Source: Symsagittifera roscoffensis (taxonomy: Eukaryota; Xenacoelomorpha; Acoela; Convolutidae). Taken from it: a stretch of 64,000 nucleotides of DNA. The translations under genes were made by a program, and so were the position numbers. The notes beneath the pieces are model-generated. The model saw only the letters and a program-made list of their open reading frames with translations, did no database searches and had not been told where the DNA came from. The DNA is taken from positions 63,828,973 through 63,892,972 of the forward strand of contig NC_087065.1 of assembly GCF_963678635.1 (NCBI RefSeq). Direction: 5' to 3'. Position 1 is the stretch's first letter, and each line of letters opens with the position of its first letter. Of this stretch, positions 61,345 through 64,000 are shown in pieces.

Positions 61345-61815
61345 TAAGAGTTGATGAATGTAATTCAGACTCTTATATAGGTCGCGATGATTTTTCTTCA
61401 AGAAAAGTCTGAAAATTGGTTCAGGTTCAAATCTACTTTTTTGCGGTTAGACTTTTGATTTCTTTTTAGTTCAGTTCATTTCCTTTGTTTAAAGGAAGGC
61501 AAATTCCACTATCGAACCGCGAAATTGTAAAGGTCACGAAAAACGTGATCGACTTATAGTTTCGAAAGTGGAACTTATTTTTCAGGTTTTCCAGCGAAAT
61601 AAAAAATTTACTTATCAATCCAGCTTTCTCAAATTGGGTTATTTTTGTCAAATACGTGTCAATCATAAAATGTTCTAGAACTTCAAAGAGCTCTCAGATC
61701 ATCTATTCTTTTTTCTTTGAAAGTCGAAAATTGAGATTTTTTCCAAAAAAATGTCAGTTTTTTGTTCAATTTACTTGCGTTCATTGGCTCTTTTCCAACT
61801 GTTTGTTGGCTATGT
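61345..61815 (+). repeat. R2 dispersed repeat, near full-length copy
   Basis: Best complete example: TTAAGAGTTGATGAATGTAATTCAGACTCTTATATAGGTCGCGATGATTTTT at the start, then TTTTTTGCGGTTAGAC, AAAGGAAGGCAAATTCCACTATCGAACCGCG, AAAGGTCACGAAAAACGTGATCGACTTATAGTTTCG, CCAGCTTTCTCAAATTGGG, and TTACTTGCGTTCATTGGCTCTTTTCCAACTGTTTGTTGGC at the end. Confidence 0.75.
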
Positions 61816-63029
61816 TTTAAAACTTGAAAATTCTCATCCTAATTGAGTTTTCAAATAATAGTTTTTAGCCACATTTTGTGGCATAGGGAATTTAGAGTGT
61901 TTTTTTTGTGTATTAGTAGGAAAAATTGCATTTGAAGTGTTATTATATAGAACAAACTGATTTATAGCGGATTGACTTCATTTTTTTGCACCTCGTTCGA
62001 TGACTTTTAAATAGAGACACTTGATCTAATATTGAAAATTAAGCATTTGTTAAAAAAATGGGCGCAGCTTATAGATTTTTCAGCCTATTTTTTATGCAAC
62101 TCCTTGACTTGATGCTCTCAAATCGGGCAATTCCCAAAATCTCGTCCTTAATATAATTAACATCGCAAGATTACGGCATCATATTTTGGTCTTAGGTTTT
62201 GAGAAATTTTATCCAATTACAATTAACATGAGAGAGTTGTATCAGTTTGTATTATATAGTGATGCAATACCTTGTCTATGTTTAATCTCAAAGTTCGTTG
62301 AACCCTTTCATATGGAATAAATAGTTTTTTTCTATTCAAATAAGAAAATTTTTGTCAACTTGCGGAAACATTTTTTTAAAATTTAAATTGAATGAATATA
62401 TTGAATCCGGACGATTCTTTAAATTAATTTGAAAATCCTACGATGAGTGTGATCATATCAATTCAAGCGTTTGATTCGGGACATTAAGTGTAGATGAAAA
62501 GATTCCGGGTAGAAAGTTTTAATTGTCGGACCATCGACTGTCTGTTTCTTGGTCGTTTTAGATGTCAGGGCAATTGAGCAATGTCAGACCAAACTTTCTT
62601 ACGATTGAGCTGTGTACTACTACATTTGAAAGTGATTATTGGGTGTCAATCAACGAAGTCAAGATAATAGTTCACGCTGTAGTTCACTTTTTTCGCGGTT
62701 TTTATTTTTATTTTTTCAAAGTTCACTTCAAATTCATTCGCCAAATTTTGGGAAAATTACGCTTTCTGATAACGAAATTTCAAATAGCGCAAAAAGGTGA
62801 ATTTATTATATTCAAACGTGGATTGTACAAATTCGCTAACAATCCAGTTTTCTCTAATTCAATCGGTTTTCTTAAGAATTGATGAAAAAAAAATTCTTTT
62901 CGAAAGTGGAAGGTTTTTTCAAAAACAAGTCGGTATTTTTTTCTGTTTAATTGCGTTTATTGACTCTTTTCCATTTTCCCGTTGGCTATTTTTTGCCTTA
63001 GCGGTTGCGTTGCAGCAAAAAAACTGTTT

Positions 63030-63440
63030 TAGAGTCGGGAAAGTAGCTCCAGACTCTTGTATAGGTCTCGGTGATTTTTTTCGGATTTTTTCTTCAGCAG
63101 AATTCTTAAACTTTGTTCATGCTGAAATTCACTTTTTCAAGGTTTGACAAATGATTTCGATTAAAGTTCAGTTTATTCCCTTTTTTAAAAGGAAGGCAAA
63201 GTCTACTATCGAACAGCGAAAATGTAAATGTCACAAAAACCGTGATTGAACTCCAGTTTCGAAAGTGGAATTTAATTTCAGATTTCTCAGCGGAATAAAA
63301 AAAATGTATTGATCCAATTTTCTCAAATGTTTAAATTTAGCAAAATGTATCAATCATAAATTAATTTAGAAATGAAAAGAGCTTTCAGGATTTCTTTTTT
63401 TCTTTGAAATTACGACTTTCCAACTGTCTACTTTAACTGC
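63030..63440 (+). repeat. R2 dispersed repeat copy
   Basis: Starts TTAGAGTCGGGAAAGTAGCTCCAGACTCTTGTATAGG, followed by AAAAGGAAGGCAAAGTCTACTATCGAACAGCG, ACAAAAACCGTGATTGAACTCC and TTGATCCAATTTTCTC. Confidence 0.7.
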
Positions 63441-64000
63441 CTATGTATTTTTGAAAAATGTCAGTCTTTAAAGATGTCTGAAGTTCAAAAAGCCTTGAAG
63501 GGATAAAATTATTGCTTTGAAAATTAAAAGTTGAAAAAAATCAACATTTTTGAAAATCCAACTGCGTTGATTGTCTTTTTTTTTTTAAATTTCAGGCCAG
63601 CATATTTTAAAAAAGCAAGGTGAAGTTGTTTATCATATTCAAATCTTTTTAGCCAAAAGTTGAGCATAATGAATAAAGTTTAAAAATTTATCTCGTTGTC
63701 AAGATATTTCGGTTGGAAATTTTCGTATTTTGGGAACAATCACCAATCAAGTTAAACGTCAAGGAAATCGAAAGCCTTCAACAATAACTTGAATGAGAAA
63801 ACAAAGAATATTTTAATTCTTTTTTGAAGCTGCTATTTACTAACTTAAAACAGCCTCCATCCCCTAAAAGCTATGAACCATACAAAAGTGATTTTGCAGA
63901 GATAACGGTTGTAACAATATTTGCTGCTCGAACATTAATCAGGGTTTTGAAAAACGTGTTTCACATAAATCCAGTTAATACAAAAATTCAAACAGTTTTC

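Larger units (their letters stand above)
60500..64000 (+). other. SMU1 3' UTR and distal repeat-rich spacer
   Basis: No supported gene in 3.5 kb. R2 copies occupy about 61345-61815 and 63030-63440, with a weaker partial near 62680-62960. The remainder is AT-rich with poly-T runs. ORFs here are short and made of repeat sequence. Confidence 0.7.

Noticed and set aside
62562-63147. Overlapping 106- and 116-aa ORFs downstream of SMU1
   Set aside because: Low-complexity Phe/Ile-rich translations overlapping R2 repeat boxes; no start or splice context.
1-64000. CRISPR arrays, bacterial operons or rRNA genes
   Set aside because: The sequence is plainly eukaryotic with spliced genes; no regularly spaced CRISPR-type repeats or rRNA motifs were seen.

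Overview
This 64 kb window is animal (metazoan) nuclear DNA. It holds six conserved single-copy animal genes with GT-AG introns (plus one GC-AG), AT-rich introns and spacers full of dispersed repeats, and a nest of very large Ty3/gypsy-type LTR retroelements. I cannot name the species. Every host start codon has a splice-acceptor-like site a few bases upstream and the genes lie head-to-tail, which would fit a lineage with spliced-leader trans-splicing (for example tunicates, chaetognaths or some lophotrochozoans); that is inference.

Left part (1-28059): a three-layer nest of related giant retroelements. Element A enters from the left edge with a ~1,690-codon ORF broken by one TGA, its 3' UTR, a polypurine tract and a 3' LTR. 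That LTR is split at 6318 by element B, and its tail reappears at 27897-28000. Element B (6319-27896, 21,578 bp) looks complete and young: two 919-bp LTRs that read as identical, a primer-binding-site candidate, a 3 kb structured leader, a 3,084-codon single-frame gag-pol ending in a macro-domain-like module, an ORF2 with SGNH-hydrolase motifs, and a 1,432-aa ORF3 whose C-terminal two thirds is conserved in element A but matches no family I recognise. A 59-bp inverted LTR head (28001-28059) is the visible remnant of a third copy, C. The C-A-B nest stops 39 bp before the SEC24 start codon.

Right part (28099-60499): six genes, all on the + strand: SEC24 (COPII cargo adaptor, 13 exons), DCTN5 (dynactin p25, 2 exons around a 5.8 kb repeat-filled intron), PRCC (2 exons), TRAPPC13 (single exon), RACGAP1 (9 coding exons) and SMU1 (single coding exon). 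DCTN5-PRCC-TRAPPC13-RACGAP1 have gaps of 215, 529 and 345 bp, an operon-like layout. Introns and spacers hold (i) at least seven copies of a 0.3-0.6 kb element with terminal inverted repeats that carries a tRNA-like module, (ii) about ten copies of a ~0.5 kb repeat called R2 here, all on the + strand, (iii) a tRNA-headed SINE, and (iv) a 103-bp hAT-type MITE with a perfect 8-bp target duplication. From 60546 to the right end I see only repeats and AT-rich spacer.
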